From Halobacteriales archaeon QS_5_68_33 (lineage in GTDB: Archaea > Halobacteriota > Halobacteria > Halobacteriales > Haloarculaceae), in the NCBI GenBank assembly GCA_003023785.1, contig PXRS01000024.1:1-36944 (forward strand): a stretch of 36,944 bases of DNA, in the 5' to 3' direction. Of this stretch, positions 22,284 through 31,800 are shown piece by piece. Under the pieces are notes generated by a model. The model was not told the origin of the DNA. It saw nothing but the letters and a program-made list of their open reading frames with translations, and made no database searches. A program made the translations under genes and the position numbers. Position 1 is the first letter of the stretch, and every line of letters begins with the position of its first letter.

Positions 22284-23210
22284 ATGGACGTGCTGGCGCG
22301 GTACGAACCGCTGGTGGACGACTTCGAGGCGTTCCGTGCGGCCTGCGAGCGCCCGCTCCCGTCGGTCGTCCGCGTCAACACGATCAAGACGACCGTCGAG
22401 CGCGCCCGCGAGGCGCTCGACGAGTCCGGGATCGGCGTCGAAGCCTGCTGGCACGACGAACTGCTGGCACTGCCCGACGCTCAACCCGGGCGTAACTGGC
22501 CGTACGTCCACGGGTGGCTCCACGGCCAGGAGGAGGTGTCGGCGGTGCCCGCGGCGGTGCTCGACCCCGCTCCCGGCGACCGGGTCTGGGACGCCTGTGC
22601 GGCGCCGGGCAGCAAGACCACCCAACTCGCCGCCCTGATGGACGACCGGGGGACGCTCGTCGCCACCGACAACAACCTCGGCCGGATCTCCGCGCTGCGC
22701 TCGAACGCCGAGCGACTGGGCGTCACGAACGTCGCCATCACCCACGAGGACGCCCGCAACCACTCGCTGAAGCCGTTTGCTGCCGACGGCGCGACCGAGG
22801 ACGTCGAGTACGACGCTGCCCTCGTCGACGTCCCCTGCTCCTGTGAGGGCACGGTCAGGAAGAACCCCGACACGCTGGACGAGTGGACGCTCTCGCACGT
22901 CGAGGGCATCGCGGGCGTCCAGAAGGGGATCCTCCGGCGGGCCGTCCAGGCCACCAGGCCAGGTGGGACGGTCGTCTACTCGACGTGTACGTTCGCTCCC
23001 GAGGAGAACGAGGCCGTTCTCGACCACGTCCTCGGCGAGGAGCCCTGCGAGGTGGTTTTGCTCGACCTTCCCCTCGCTCACGCGCCGGGTGTCACCGAGT
23101 GGGACGGGGAGTCCTACGACCCGGCGGTCGCGAACGCCAAGCGCATCTACCCCCATCACAACGACACGGGCGGGTTCTTCTGCGCGAAAATCGAGGTGAC
23201 CGGCGCGTGA
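22284..23210 (+). CDS. RsmB/NOP-family RNA m5C methyltransferase
   Basis: The 308-residue enzyme should transfer a methyl group from SAM to cytosine C5 in tRNA or rRNA. It has an N-terminal RNA-recognition part (LPSVVRVNTIKTT) and a Rossmann domain with motif I VWDACAAPGSKTTQLA. Two catalytic cysteines follow: Cys185 in the PCSCEGT block (motif IV) and Cys235 in YSTCTFAPEENE (motif VI, the nucleophile). The C-terminal RIYPHHNDTGGFFCAK is the family's closing block. ATG 22284 is used; the frame is open further upstream, but family members start near here. It overlaps the next gene by GTGA, implying a shared function. Confidence 0.93.
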   Translation: MDVLARYEPLVDDFEAFRAACERPLPSVVRVNTIKTTVERAREALDESGIGVEACWHDELLALPDAQPGRNWPYVHGWLHGQEEVSAVPAAVLDPAPGDRVWDACAAPGSKTTQLAALMDDRGTLVATDNNLGRISALRSNAERLGVTNVAITHEDARNHSLKPFAADGATEDVEYDAALVDVPCSCEGTVRKNPDTLDEWTLSHVEGIAGVQKGILRRAVQATRPGGTVVYSTCTFAPEENEAVLDHVLGEEPCEVVLLDLPLAHAPGVTEWDGESYDPAVANAKRIYPHHNDTGGFFCAKIEVTGA

Positions 23211-23752
23211 CCGACGGCAGTGCCCCCTCCGGGGACGGCGCGGCCGGGAACCGGAGCCACCGCTTCGACCGCCTGCCCGCGACGACCGAGGATCGGCGAG
23301 TCCCCGACCGGCCGACGCGCACCGGGGTGCTGGAGTGGTGGGACGAGCGGTTCGGCGTCGACCCGTCGGTGTTCGAGAACCACACCTTCTGGGAGCGCGG
23401 GTCCGGCAAGATATGGGCGTTCGCCGGCGAATCGCCCTCTCCCGTCGACATCGAGGGGCTGGGCGTGGCCTTCCTGCGGACGCGCCGCGAACACTGGAAA
23501 CCGACGCTGGAGGCAGTCCAGCGGTTCGGCGGCCACGCGACGCGCAACGTGATGGCCCTCTCGCGGGCCGAGGCCGCGGCGTTCCTCGCCGGCGAGGACC
23601 AGGAACGCGACTGGGACGGCGACTGGGGGTATCTCGTCGTCGCGCACGAACTCGCGGGCGAGCGCGAACCGCTGGGCGTCGGCCTCTACGTCCACGGCGA
23701 ACTCCGGTCGCAAGTCCCGAAGGGCCGGCGCCGGGACTTCCGCGAGGACTGA
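23207..23752 (+). CDS. Partner protein of the RNA methyltransferase (DUF7122/PUA-like)
   Basis: The 181-residue protein starts at GTG 23207, overlapping the methyltransferase stop (GTGA). Features include RTGVLEWWDERFGVDPSVF, HTFWERGSGKIWAF, VAFLRTRREHWKPTLEAVQR and a C-terminal strand pair GYLVVAHE and LGVGLYVHGELRSQVPKGRR. The last segment resembles the C-terminal RNA-binding (PUA-like) domain that NOP/RsmF-type enzymes carry on the same chain, so here it may be supplied by a separate protein. This domain match is from memory and should be treated as probable. Confidence 0.7.
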   Translation: MTDGSAPSGDGAAGNRSHRFDRLPATTEDRRVPDRPTRTGVLEWWDERFGVDPSVFENHTFWERGSGKIWAFAGESPSPVDIEGLGVAFLRTRREHWKPTLEAVQRFGGHATRNVMALSRAEAAAFLAGEDQERDWDGDWGYLVVAHELAGEREPLGVGLYVHGELRSQVPKGRRRDFRED

Positions 23753-23873
23753 CGCGGGGCGGTATTTCCGCGATCATCGGGCGGTTCAGCATACACGTTC
23801 GTCGACCGACGGGTTTCAGCCGCTGATACTCGGGGGCGAACGCTTATCGGGGGTGTGTGACGGAGGGGCACAC

Positions 23874-24173
23874 GTGGACCGGCTCCGGGCGCTGTGGTTC
23901 GCGGCGGCGGCCGTGGCCATCGCCGCGGTGGTCGCGGTCATCATCGGCCTGCTGTTCGGTGAGGCCGGCCTCGCCGTGGGGTCGGTGACGGCGGCGGGGG
24001 AGACGCCGACCGACGCCACGGCGAACTGCGACGACGTCGTCGTCCGGCAGGTCGACGTGACCGTCACCGTCGACCGGGCGGGGCTGAGTCCCTCGAACCC
24101 ACAGTTCTGGAAGGCAGGCGTGAGCGTCCGGGAGTCGGTCTTCCAGGGCGTGAAGGCCGGGCGGGACTGCTGA
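23874..24173 (+). CDS. Small membrane-anchored protein, unknown function
   Basis: The 99-residue protein has one N-terminal TM helix (residues 7-28, WFAAAAVAIAAVVAVIIGLL) and a short outer domain with two cysteines (ANCDDV and the terminal GRDC), which could form a disulfide. The start is GTG 23874, set by a TATA-like CGCTTATC about 29 nt upstream; a GTG at 23853 would lie too close to that box. I do not recognise the family. It ends 6 bp before the convergent oxidoreductase gene. Confidence 0.6.
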   Translation: MDRLRALWFAAAAVAIAAVVAVIIGLLFGEAGLAVGSVTAAGETPTDATANCDDVVVRQVDVTVTVDRAGLSPSNPQFWKAGVSVRESVFQGVKAGRDC

Positions 24174-24179
24174 ACGCCT

Positions 24180-25262
24180 TCACTCGTCGATTTCGACGGC
24201 CTCGCGGGTCTCGGCGAGCAGGTCCTGGACGTCGACGACCTCCTCGCGCTGGCTCGAACGGATGGCCGCCTCGACGAGCGCGACCGACTGGATGTTCTCG
24301 GCGACGCGGGTCTCCATCGCGGGGCCGCCGTCGAGCCACTCGACGAACTGCTCGACGAGCCAGCCGTCGGACCACGACTCCCGCTCGTCGAGCGGCATCG
24401 ACGTGCCCTCGCCCTCGTGGGCCCGGACGTCGTCGCCCTCGTAGGGGACGTACTCGAGTTCCCGCGCGTCGAGGACGAGCGTGGCGTCGCGACACTCCGC
24501 CCGGACGTAGTCCTCGCCCCACCCGTTGAGCGTGACCGCGTTCGCCTTCGCGCCTTCCCAGGTGATCCGGCGTCCGTTCTCCATGCGCATCTCGACGAGC
24601 GCCTGGCAGTCGCCGTCGTACTCGGCCCACTCTGGGCGCCAGGTGTCGGCGTACAGCGTCGCGACCCGCTCGCCCGCCATGTCGGCGAGGAAATCCAGCT
24701 GGTGGACTGCCCCCTCGACGAGCAGCGGGTCGGGCATGTCGTGCCGGAACGCCCCCCAGGAGCCGTACTGGCGCTTCGCACAGGTGAACCGCGCGGCCAG
24801 GTAGTCCAGCGGGCCGTACTCGCCCGACCGTATCCGGCGCCTGAGCGTCGTCTTGTCGCGGTCGAAGCGGTGGCTCATCGTCACGCCCATCTTGACGCCG
24901 GCGCGGTCGACCTTCTCGGCGATGCGGACCGACGCGTCCAGGGTGTCGGCGATCGGTTTCTCCGAGAGGACGTGCATGTCGTGTTCGAGCGCCGCGTCGA
25001 CGACGTCCTCGTGGGCCCACGGCGGGACGACCACCGTACAGAAATCCGCTTCGGGATGCGCGGCGAACGCCGCAGCCGCGTCGGTGTAACAGTCCGACTC
25101 GTCGAGGCCGAGGTGCTCGGTCGCGTTCGAGAGCGCGTCGGGGTCGACGTCCACCGCGGCGACGGGTTCGACCAGCCCGCGCTCGATACACGGCGGCAGG
25201 ATGTCGCTACACCAGTAGCCGCCGCGGCCGCCCGTTCCGACCTGGATCATCCGGTAGGTCAT
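24180..25262 (-). CDS. Gfo/Idh/MocA-family NAD(P)-dependent oxidoreductase
   Basis: The 360-residue protein should oxidise or reduce a sugar or sugar derivative with NAD(P). The N-terminal Rossmann fold begins MIQVGTGGRGGYW and AAVDVDPDAL, and the conserved EKP signature is in HVLSEKPIADT. The C-terminal domain holds EGAVHQLDFLADMAGE, with the conserved HxxD of the family. The substrate is unknown. It is downstream of the GH2 glycosidase on the same strand (119 bp), so the two may act on one sugar. The ATG at 25262 gives the usual start two codons before the nucleotide-binding strand. Confidence 0.92.
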   Translation of the reverse strand: MTYRMIQVGTGGRGGYWCSDILPPCIERGLVEPVAAVDVDPDALSNATEHLGLDESDCYTDAAAAFAAHPEADFCTVVVPPWAHEDVVDAALEHDMHVLSEKPIADTLDASVRIAEKVDRAGVKMGVTMSHRFDRDKTTLRRRIRSGEYGPLDYLAARFTCAKRQYGSWGAFRHDMPDPLLVEGAVHQLDFLADMAGERVATLYADTWRPEWAEYDGDCQALVEMRMENGRRITWEGAKANAVTLNGWGEDYVRAECRDATLVLDARELEYVPYEGDDVRAHEGEGTSMPLDERESWSDGWLVEQFVEWLDGGPAMETRVAENIQSVALVEAAIRSSQREEVVDVQDLLAETREAVEIDE

Positions 25263-25381
25263 GCCTGTACGTCTCCCCCTGGCGGTTAAAGCGTTCGTCC
25301 ACCCGCGCGTCTCGCCGATTCGGGAACCTCGTCCCCGCCACGGTACACGCGAGAGGCCACCTCGTCGCTCTATCGCCGCCG

Positions 25382-27118
25382 CTACTGTGACCCTTCCTCC
25401 CCGGTCAGCAGGTCCCGCACTCGGTTGTAGGCCTCCTTGGGCCGCCGGTACTCGTCGACGATGCCCTTGTTGTTCTTGGTCTTCGGTCGGGTCGCCCAGT
25501 TGCGCGGGTCCGTCCGGGTGTCGCAGAACTGCCAGACGGTGAACCCCGCGACGTATTCGGTCTCCCGCGCAGTCCGGACGGCATCCGCCAGGAAGTCGGC
25601 CTGGAAGGACTCGCTCCACTTCGCCCCGTCGCGGGTGCGCTCGCCGGCCACCGCGCCCGCGCCGAACTCCGAGAGGACGACCGGCTTGTCGGGGTAGTCC
25701 TCGCGGACCGCGGCGAGGACGTTCGCGTACTCGCCCTCGGCGTACCACCCCGGATAGGCGTTGGCACAGACGAAATCGACGTGTTCGAGACAGCGGTCCG
25801 TCCCGTCGCCGTCCGGGTGGTAGTTGTTCGAGGCCAGCGTCACCGGGCGGTCGTTCGGGTCGCGGTCGCGCGCCAGCGCCGCCAGTTCCGCCGTCGCCTC
25901 GACGACGCCCGCCTCCTCGTTGGCGCACTCGTTGGTGACGCTCCACGCGACGACGGCGGGGTGGGCGTGGTCGCGGGCAATCATCTCCGCCAGCGTCTTT
26001 TTCCCGCGGTCGAGGACCCCCTCGCGGGCGAACCGTTCGGCGTCGAACTGCCAGTAGGGGATCTCCTCGATCGCCAGGATACCGCGCTCGTCACAGAGGT
26101 CTAAGAATCGGGGATGGTTCGGGTAGTGGGACGTCCGGACGGTGTTCATCCCCGCCTCGGCGATCACGTCGAGGTCGATCTCCTGGAGCCGGAGCGGTTG
26201 CGCGTGGCCCCACTCGGGGTGGTCCTCGTGGCGGTTCACCCCGCGGAGCTCGACCGGATCGCCGTTGACGAGGACCGCCCTGTCCGAGACCGCGACGGTC
26301 CTGAACCCGACGCGTTCCCGGCGTTCGTCGCGGGCCTCGCCGGACTCGACCGCGACGCGCACCTCGTAGAGCGCGGGGTCGTCGGGCGACCAGCGGTCGA
26401 CGGCCAACTCGCACTCGACGGGGACGCTCGTCAGTCCCGTGTCGACCGAGACCTCCCGTTCGGCCGTCGCTTCTCCGCTGCCCGCGACGGGTGCGCCCCG
26501 CGCGCCCTCGACAGTCGCCGTCACCTCGACGTCCGTCGACTCTCCGAGGCTCCGGACGTCCGCGGTCACGGTCAGGTCGGCGTCCTCGCCGTCGCTGTCG
26601 AGGTCGTAATCGACCTCGATGCCTGCAACGAACGCCTCGGGGACGGATTCGACGAGTACCTCGCGGGTGATCCCGCCGTAGGGGAACCAGTCGGTCCCGG
26701 GCCGGGGGATCGAGCGCTCGTCCCGGGTGTTGTCTGCCCGAACGACGATGTCGTGGTCGCCCGCCTCCAGGTCCAGGACCGCCTCGAAGGGCGTGTAGCC
26801 GCCGTAGTGCTCGGCCGTCCGGTCGCCGTCGACCCAGACGGTGGCGTCGTGACAGACGCCCCCGAACGCGATGCGGGTCGGGCCGCCCGTCGGCAGTTCG
26901 AACCGGCGGCGGTACCAGGCGGGCCCCTCGTGGTCGTAGTACTCGCTCGTCGCGTTCCAGGCGCTCGGGACGTCGATCCTGTCGGCGTCGGCGGGGAACG
27001 ACTCGTGGTAGCCAGCGTCCAGGCCCTCGTCGTCGGGGTCGGTGACGAACGCCCAGCGGCCGTTCAGCGTCCGGCGACGACGGGTCGGGGCGGTCTCGAA
27101 GGTGCGGTGGATGGACAC
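25382..27118 (-). CDS. Glycoside hydrolase family 2 (beta-galactosidase/glucuronidase type)
   Basis: The 578-residue enzyme has the GH2 domain order: an N-terminal sugar-binding jelly roll (RTLNGRWAF, PSAWNAT, GPAWYRRRFELP, DNTRDERSIPRPGTDWFPYG), an Ig-like domain (about 175-270) and a TIM barrel. Acid/base Glu397 is in SVTNECANE and nucleophile Glu484 in VVLSEFGAGA; LRGVNRHEDHPEWGH and VRTSHYPNHP mark the sugar-binding barrel start. There is no signal peptide, so it works inside the cell. GTG 27118 is the likely start; the frame upstream of it lacks GH2 homology. Sugar specificity cannot be told from sequence. Confidence 0.93.
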   Translation of the reverse strand: MSIHRTFETAPTRRRRTLNGRWAFVTDPDDEGLDAGYHESFPADADRIDVPSAWNATSEYYDHEGPAWYRRRFELPTGGPTRIAFGGVCHDATVWVDGDRTAEHYGGYTPFEAVLDLEAGDHDIVVRADNTRDERSIPRPGTDWFPYGGITREVLVESVPEAFVAGIEVDYDLDSDGEDADLTVTADVRSLGESTDVEVTATVEGARGAPVAGSGEATAEREVSVDTGLTSVPVECELAVDRWSPDDPALYEVRVAVESGEARDERRERVGFRTVAVSDRAVLVNGDPVELRGVNRHEDHPEWGHAQPLRLQEIDLDVIAEAGMNTVRTSHYPNHPRFLDLCDERGILAIEEIPYWQFDAERFAREGVLDRGKKTLAEMIARDHAHPAVVAWSVTNECANEEAGVVEATAELAALARDRDPNDRPVTLASNNYHPDGDGTDRCLEHVDFVCANAYPGWYAEGEYANVLAAVREDYPDKPVVLSEFGAGAVAGERTRDGAKWSESFQADFLADAVRTARETEYVAGFTVWQFCDTRTDPRNWATRPKTKNNKGIVDEYRRPKEAYNRVRDLLTGEEGSQ

Positions 27119-27205
27119 GCACGCCGAGTGGCGAGCCGCGAACAAAACCGTTCCGCAGGCGGAAATCGGTGGAGGCGTGGACCGCCCCACTACTGCGGGA
27201 GTGGG

Positions 27206-28735
27206 CTATTCGGCCGCCCGGAGCGTCCCGCCGCTCAGCCCCTCCCACTCGACGCGGTAGCCGAGCCGCGAGAGCGTCGCGCTGCTGTCCCCGATCCCCC
27301 GGTCCTCGAGGACCGCCTCGGCCGCTTCGAGGGACATGCCCGCTTCCAACTCCCCTCCCAGGTCGTCGAGGACAGCCGGACGGACGAGCGTCCGACCGAC
27401 GCGCTCGTGCTCGGGGAAGGCCTTGTCCTCGATCACGGCCTCGCTGACGGCGTGCTCGTCGGCGAGCGCCTCGATGGTCACGGCGTCGGCCTCGGGAGTC
27501 AGTTCCCCGGGGAGTCCGGCGGCGGTCTCGGCCACGAGGTCGGCCTCGTACCGGCGAAGCGCGTCGCGGACGTCCTTGACCCTGACCGTTCCCGAGTAGG
27601 GGATCGCCCGGTGGTCGCGGGCCTCGACCGCCTCGCCGACGCCCAGGCTCTCGTCGACCGCGACGAGCAGTTCCACGTCGTCGATCGCGTCGAGTTGCCC
27701 GAGTTTCTTCTCGACGTACTCCGGCGTCCAGAAGCCCATGATCTCGAAGTACGCGCGGAAGTCGGCGTAGGCGTAGTCGAACGCGAAGTCGGGGATGGCG
27801 ACGCTCGCCCCCGCTTCGAGGGGTTCGGGTTCGCGGAGGAGGTCCCAGTCCAGATCCAGCGAGCCAAAGCGGGCGGCGAAGTCGGCCTCGACGCCGCTGT
27901 CGTAGCTCACGTCCGTCACGGGGTCGACGCCCGGCACGGTGACCTCCCCGTCGACGAGCGTCATCGTCCGCTCGGTGCCGCGGTCGTCGATAGTGGCTTC
28001 GAGGCGCCACTCGTCGGCGGTCGCGACGGTTCGGAGGAGGCGGGCAAAGCGGGTGCCGTACCGGCGCGTCCGCCGGAAGAGCCGGTCGGGCCCGGTCACG
28101 ACCACCTCGCGACCCGCCTCCGTCTTCCGGACCTCGTACATCAGGCGGAGGCGCTTCACCGCCGAGACGAGTTCGCGAGGGTCCGAGGAGCGCGCCCGGA
28201 CCTCGATGGCGTCGAACAGCGCCGTCTGGGCCAGCGAGAGGTTGTACTGGTCGACGAGGTCGGCGGGGTCCCACCGCGGGTCGACGGCGGCGAGCACTCC
28301 CCGCTCGTCCAGGTCGGCGTACAGCGACTCGGCGACCGCGCCGGACGTCGCGTCGAGGCGGTCGGCAGCCCTGTCGAGTGCTTCGGCTCGTTCGTCCTCG
28401 GTGACGACGCCGACGGACTCGCCGGCGGCGAAGGCCGCCCGGCGGGCGCGCTCGGGCGGGACCGGCGACCGCGTCTCGAAGGTCGCCTCGCGCTCGAGGA
28501 GTTTGGCGAACCCGCGGACGAGTTTGAAGTCCGGGGCCTCCCGTTCGAGGTCGGCGAGCGCGTCCTCGAGGTCGGCCCGCGAGCGGTCGACGTGGCCCTG
28601 GTAGACACCGATGACCCGTGCCGCGAGGTCGCGACGGGCGTCGTCGGCGAACTGCGGGTGGTAGCCGCCGCCCGCCCGCGAGACCCGCAGGAGGTCCTTC
28701 GTCAGCACGTCGGCGACTCGACGCCGCGCGGGCAT
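27206..28735 (-). CDS. DUF790 family nuclease (Bax1, XPB-associated type)
   Basis: The 509-residue protein matches archaeal DUF790/Bax1, a structure-specific nuclease that partners the XPB/Rad25 helicase in DNA repair. The N-terminal LTKDLLRVSRAGGGYHPQF is the family start. The middle has LSLAQTALFDA, and the nuclease region contains VAIPDFAFDYA and FRAYFEIMGFWTPEYVEKKL, a PD-(D/E)XK-like arrangement. No XPB helicase gene lies within the window on either side, unlike the frequent tandem arrangement. A GTG nine codons in (28708, VLTKDLL) may be the true start. It is divergent from the glucoamylase gene. Confidence 0.82.
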   Translation of the reverse strand: MPARRRVADVLTKDLLRVSRAGGGYHPQFADDARRDLAARVIGVYQGHVDRSRADLEDALADLEREAPDFKLVRGFAKLLEREATFETRSPVPPERARRAAFAAGESVGVVTEDERAEALDRAADRLDATSGAVAESLYADLDERGVLAAVDPRWDPADLVDQYNLSLAQTALFDAIEVRARSSDPRELVSAVKRLRLMYEVRKTEAGREVVVTGPDRLFRRTRRYGTRFARLLRTVATADEWRLEATIDDRGTERTMTLVDGEVTVPGVDPVTDVSYDSGVEADFAARFGSLDLDWDLLREPEPLEAGASVAIPDFAFDYAYADFRAYFEIMGFWTPEYVEKKLGQLDAIDDVELLVAVDESLGVGEAVEARDHRAIPYSGTVRVKDVRDALRRYEADLVAETAAGLPGELTPEADAVTIEALADEHAVSEAVIEDKAFPEHERVGRTLVRPAVLDDLGGELEAGMSLEAAEAVLEDRGIGDSSATLSRLGYRVEWEGLSGGTLRAAE

Positions 28736-28817
28736 AAACGCGGTGGCCCACGCGCTCGGTTGTGAGGCAGCCGCCGCTCGCCGGCTCCCGATCCGAGAGA
28801 CGCATTGTGGGATAGTC

Positions 28818-28828
28818 GTGGATTTATG
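28818..28828 (+). promoter_or_regulatory. TATA box of the double-GH15 gene
   Basis: GGATTTATGTA lies about 25-30 nt before the ATG at 28853 in the otherwise GC-rich divergent gap (28736-28852), consistent with an archaeal TATA box and a leaderless transcript. Confidence 0.55.
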
Positions 28829-28852
28829 TACGCCTGCGCGTTTTGGGGAAGC

Positions 28853-31800
28853 ATGCGGCTCACGACGGCGCTGGACGAGTACAAGCGACGTCGCTCACGG
28901 CGCTTTCCGGAGGAGGTCGGGACGACCGAGGGGTCGTTCTCGGGGCACGGCGACAGGCTGGTGCACGTCTCGACGGACGGCTCGCTGCGGGACTACTCGT
29001 CGTCCCTGTCGGGCCTCTCCGGTATCGACCGCTCCCGACTGGGGATACGGACCGACGGGGGGACGCGCTGGTTCGCCGACCTGGAGACCATCCGCCAGCA
29101 CTACTACCGGGAGACCCGCCTGGTGGAGACGGAGTTCGACGCCGGCGGGTTCACGGTCCACCAGTACGACCTGACGCTCGGCCGGGCACACGTCACGCAC
29201 GTCGAGTTGCGCGGCGCGGTACCCGCCGACGCCAGGCTCGCGGCCTTCGTCACACTCGCGCCCGAAGGCAAGGAGGCCGGGGTCGGCGCGCTGGTGCACG
29301 ACGACGCCGGCCCGGACGGGACGCGGGCCCTGGAGGTGTTCCACCGGCGCGAACACGACTACGTCGGCGCGTCGACGGGCCTGGACGGCGTCTACGGCCA
29401 GCATCCCGAGGGCTTCGCCGAGATGCTCGACGACAGCCCGGTCTCGATGCCCCGCGGCGACGGCCACGAGGACCGGACGCGTCTCAGCGGCGACTTCCTC
29501 GTGACGGCGCCCCTGGAGGCCAGCGGCCGACAGTACCGGACGACGCTCGTCAGCCAGCTCTCGGACCACGGGGACATCGACCGCGAGAGCGCGCTGACCG
29601 ACCTGCGCCGGTGTGCCCGCGGCCACGTCGCCGCCGCCGACCTGCGCGAGGCGGCCCGCGACCGGACGGTCACGGACGTCCCGCCCTCGTTCCCGCGCTC
29701 GTCGCTCGTCCGGACCGACCTGCGGGTGCTCGACCTGCTGGAGGCGCCCTCGGGCGCCCGGATCGCCGGCCCGGAGTTCGACCCCTTCTACGCCAACTCG
29801 GGCGGGTACGGCTACGTCTGGTTCCGCGACGACGCTTCCGCGTCGCGGCACCTGCTCGCGGCCAGCGAGTACCTCGACGTCGACCCCATCGAGACGCTGG
29901 AGCGCAACGCCCGCTTCCACTGCGAGACACAGCTCATCGACGGGACCTGGCCCCACCGGGTGTGGGCGACCGACGGGTCGCTCGCCCCGGGGTGGGCCAA
30001 CGCCAACGTCGAACACGACGAGGGCTCCACGGAGTACCAGGCCGACCAGACGGCGGCCGTCACCGCGTACCTCGCGACGCTGTTGCGCGAGCGGGGAAGC
30101 TCCCTCTCGGACGAGGTCAGGGTCGAGATCCGCGAGACGCTCGTCGAGGCGGTCGACGCGCTCCTGGCGGACGTCGACGGGAACGGCCTCCCCTCGCCCT
30201 GTCAAAATCTCTGGGAGGACGCCGTCGGCCAGTTCACCCACACGGCCGCGGCCTACGTCGAGGCGTTCGCCGCCGTGGGCCGGGCGCCGGTCAGCACGCC
30301 GCTCCGCGAGCGGTCGGCCGCCGGCGCCGAGACGGTCCTGGACGGGCTGGACGCCCTCTGGGACGAGAAGCAGGGCGCCTACGGGATGCGCCTGGCTGAC
30401 GGCACGCTCGACCGCCGGCTCGACGCCGCGACGCTCGAACTCGTCGGGGCGTTCCGCGAGGTGGACGCGCTCGACACGACGACGCTGGAGGACGAACACG
30501 TCGAGCGGTTGGCCGACCACGTCGGTCTCGCGCTCGACACGCTGTTTCGCAACCCGCGGGACAGCGAGGTGGCGGGGCTGGCCCGGTACGAGGGCGACCG
30601 GTGGCGCAGCGCCGAGCAGGACGCCGAGAAGGTCTGGTCGGTGACGACGGCGATGGGGGCGCTGGCCGCCGTCGAGATGGGGCGACTGCTGGCCGACCGC
30701 GACGGGGACGGCGAGGCCTACGTCCGGCGGGCGGGCCGGCTCTACGAACTCCTCGACGAGGACGGCCCGCTGACCTCGGAGGCGGGGTACCTCGCCGAGC
30801 AGGTGTTCGATGACGGCACGCTCGACAGCGCGACGCCGCTTTGCTGGCCCCACGCCATCCGCCTGCACGTCACCGCCCTGCTGGAGGACATGGCGGTGCT
30901 GCCGCCGGCGACGTCCGACATCGAGGGGCCGACCGAGCGACCGACGTGGACGACGGGCGAGAAGTTCGGGGTCGCGACGGCCGCCGACCACGACGCCGAG
31001 GACCCCTCGCGGGTGTGGTTCACGCTCACCGAGGGCGCGCTCACCGAGGCGCGGTTCCCGCGGGTCGACGTGATGAACCTCCGGGCGCTGGATTTCCTCG
31101 TCCGGGCGAGAGACGACTCCGGCTACACCGTTCGCACTCACCGCGAGGACCGCGCCGACGAGGACACGATAGAGCGGCGGGTCGAACCGACCGCCGACGA
31201 CGCCCTCTGTTTCAGGCACGTCTTCGCCGAACCGGGCGACGGGCGCGGCCACGAGTGGGAGCTCGTCGTCGAGTACGCGACCGACCCCGCCCACGACGCC
31301 GTCGTCGCCGACGTCGCGTTCGAATCGGCCGACGACACCGAGTACGACGTCTTCGCCGTCGCGGACACGTCGCTGGCCAACACCGGCGGCGCCGACCGGG
31401 GCCTGCGCCTGGGCCAGGCGGGACACCACCACCTCGTCGCGCGGGACCCGAGCGCCTACACCGGCGAGCACGACCAGTCGCTGCTCGTCGACGAGAACGG
31501 CGAGGGCTACTCGGTGGCGGTGGCGATGGCCGCCGCCGACCGGTTCGACTGGGCGACCGTCGGCGTCGCCGGCGGCGACCGGCTCCGGTCGCTGTTCGCC
31601 GACGGGACCCTCCCGGAGACCCGCTCGTCGGTCGACGTCGAGAGCGTCGTCCTCATCGGGCGCCTGGGCTCGGGGGCCACCACCGAGGGGACGCTCGCGC
31701 TCGGGTTCGCCCGGTCGGCCGACACCGCCGCGGCGCTGGGCGAGGCCGACGGCGCCCTCGAACGCGGGTTCGAGACCGCCCGCGCCGATTACGTCGCGAC

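Noticed and set aside
26114-28765. 883-codon open frame antisense to GH2 and Bax1
   Set aside because: It spans two real genes and their gap with no homology; codon bias follows the minus-strand genes.
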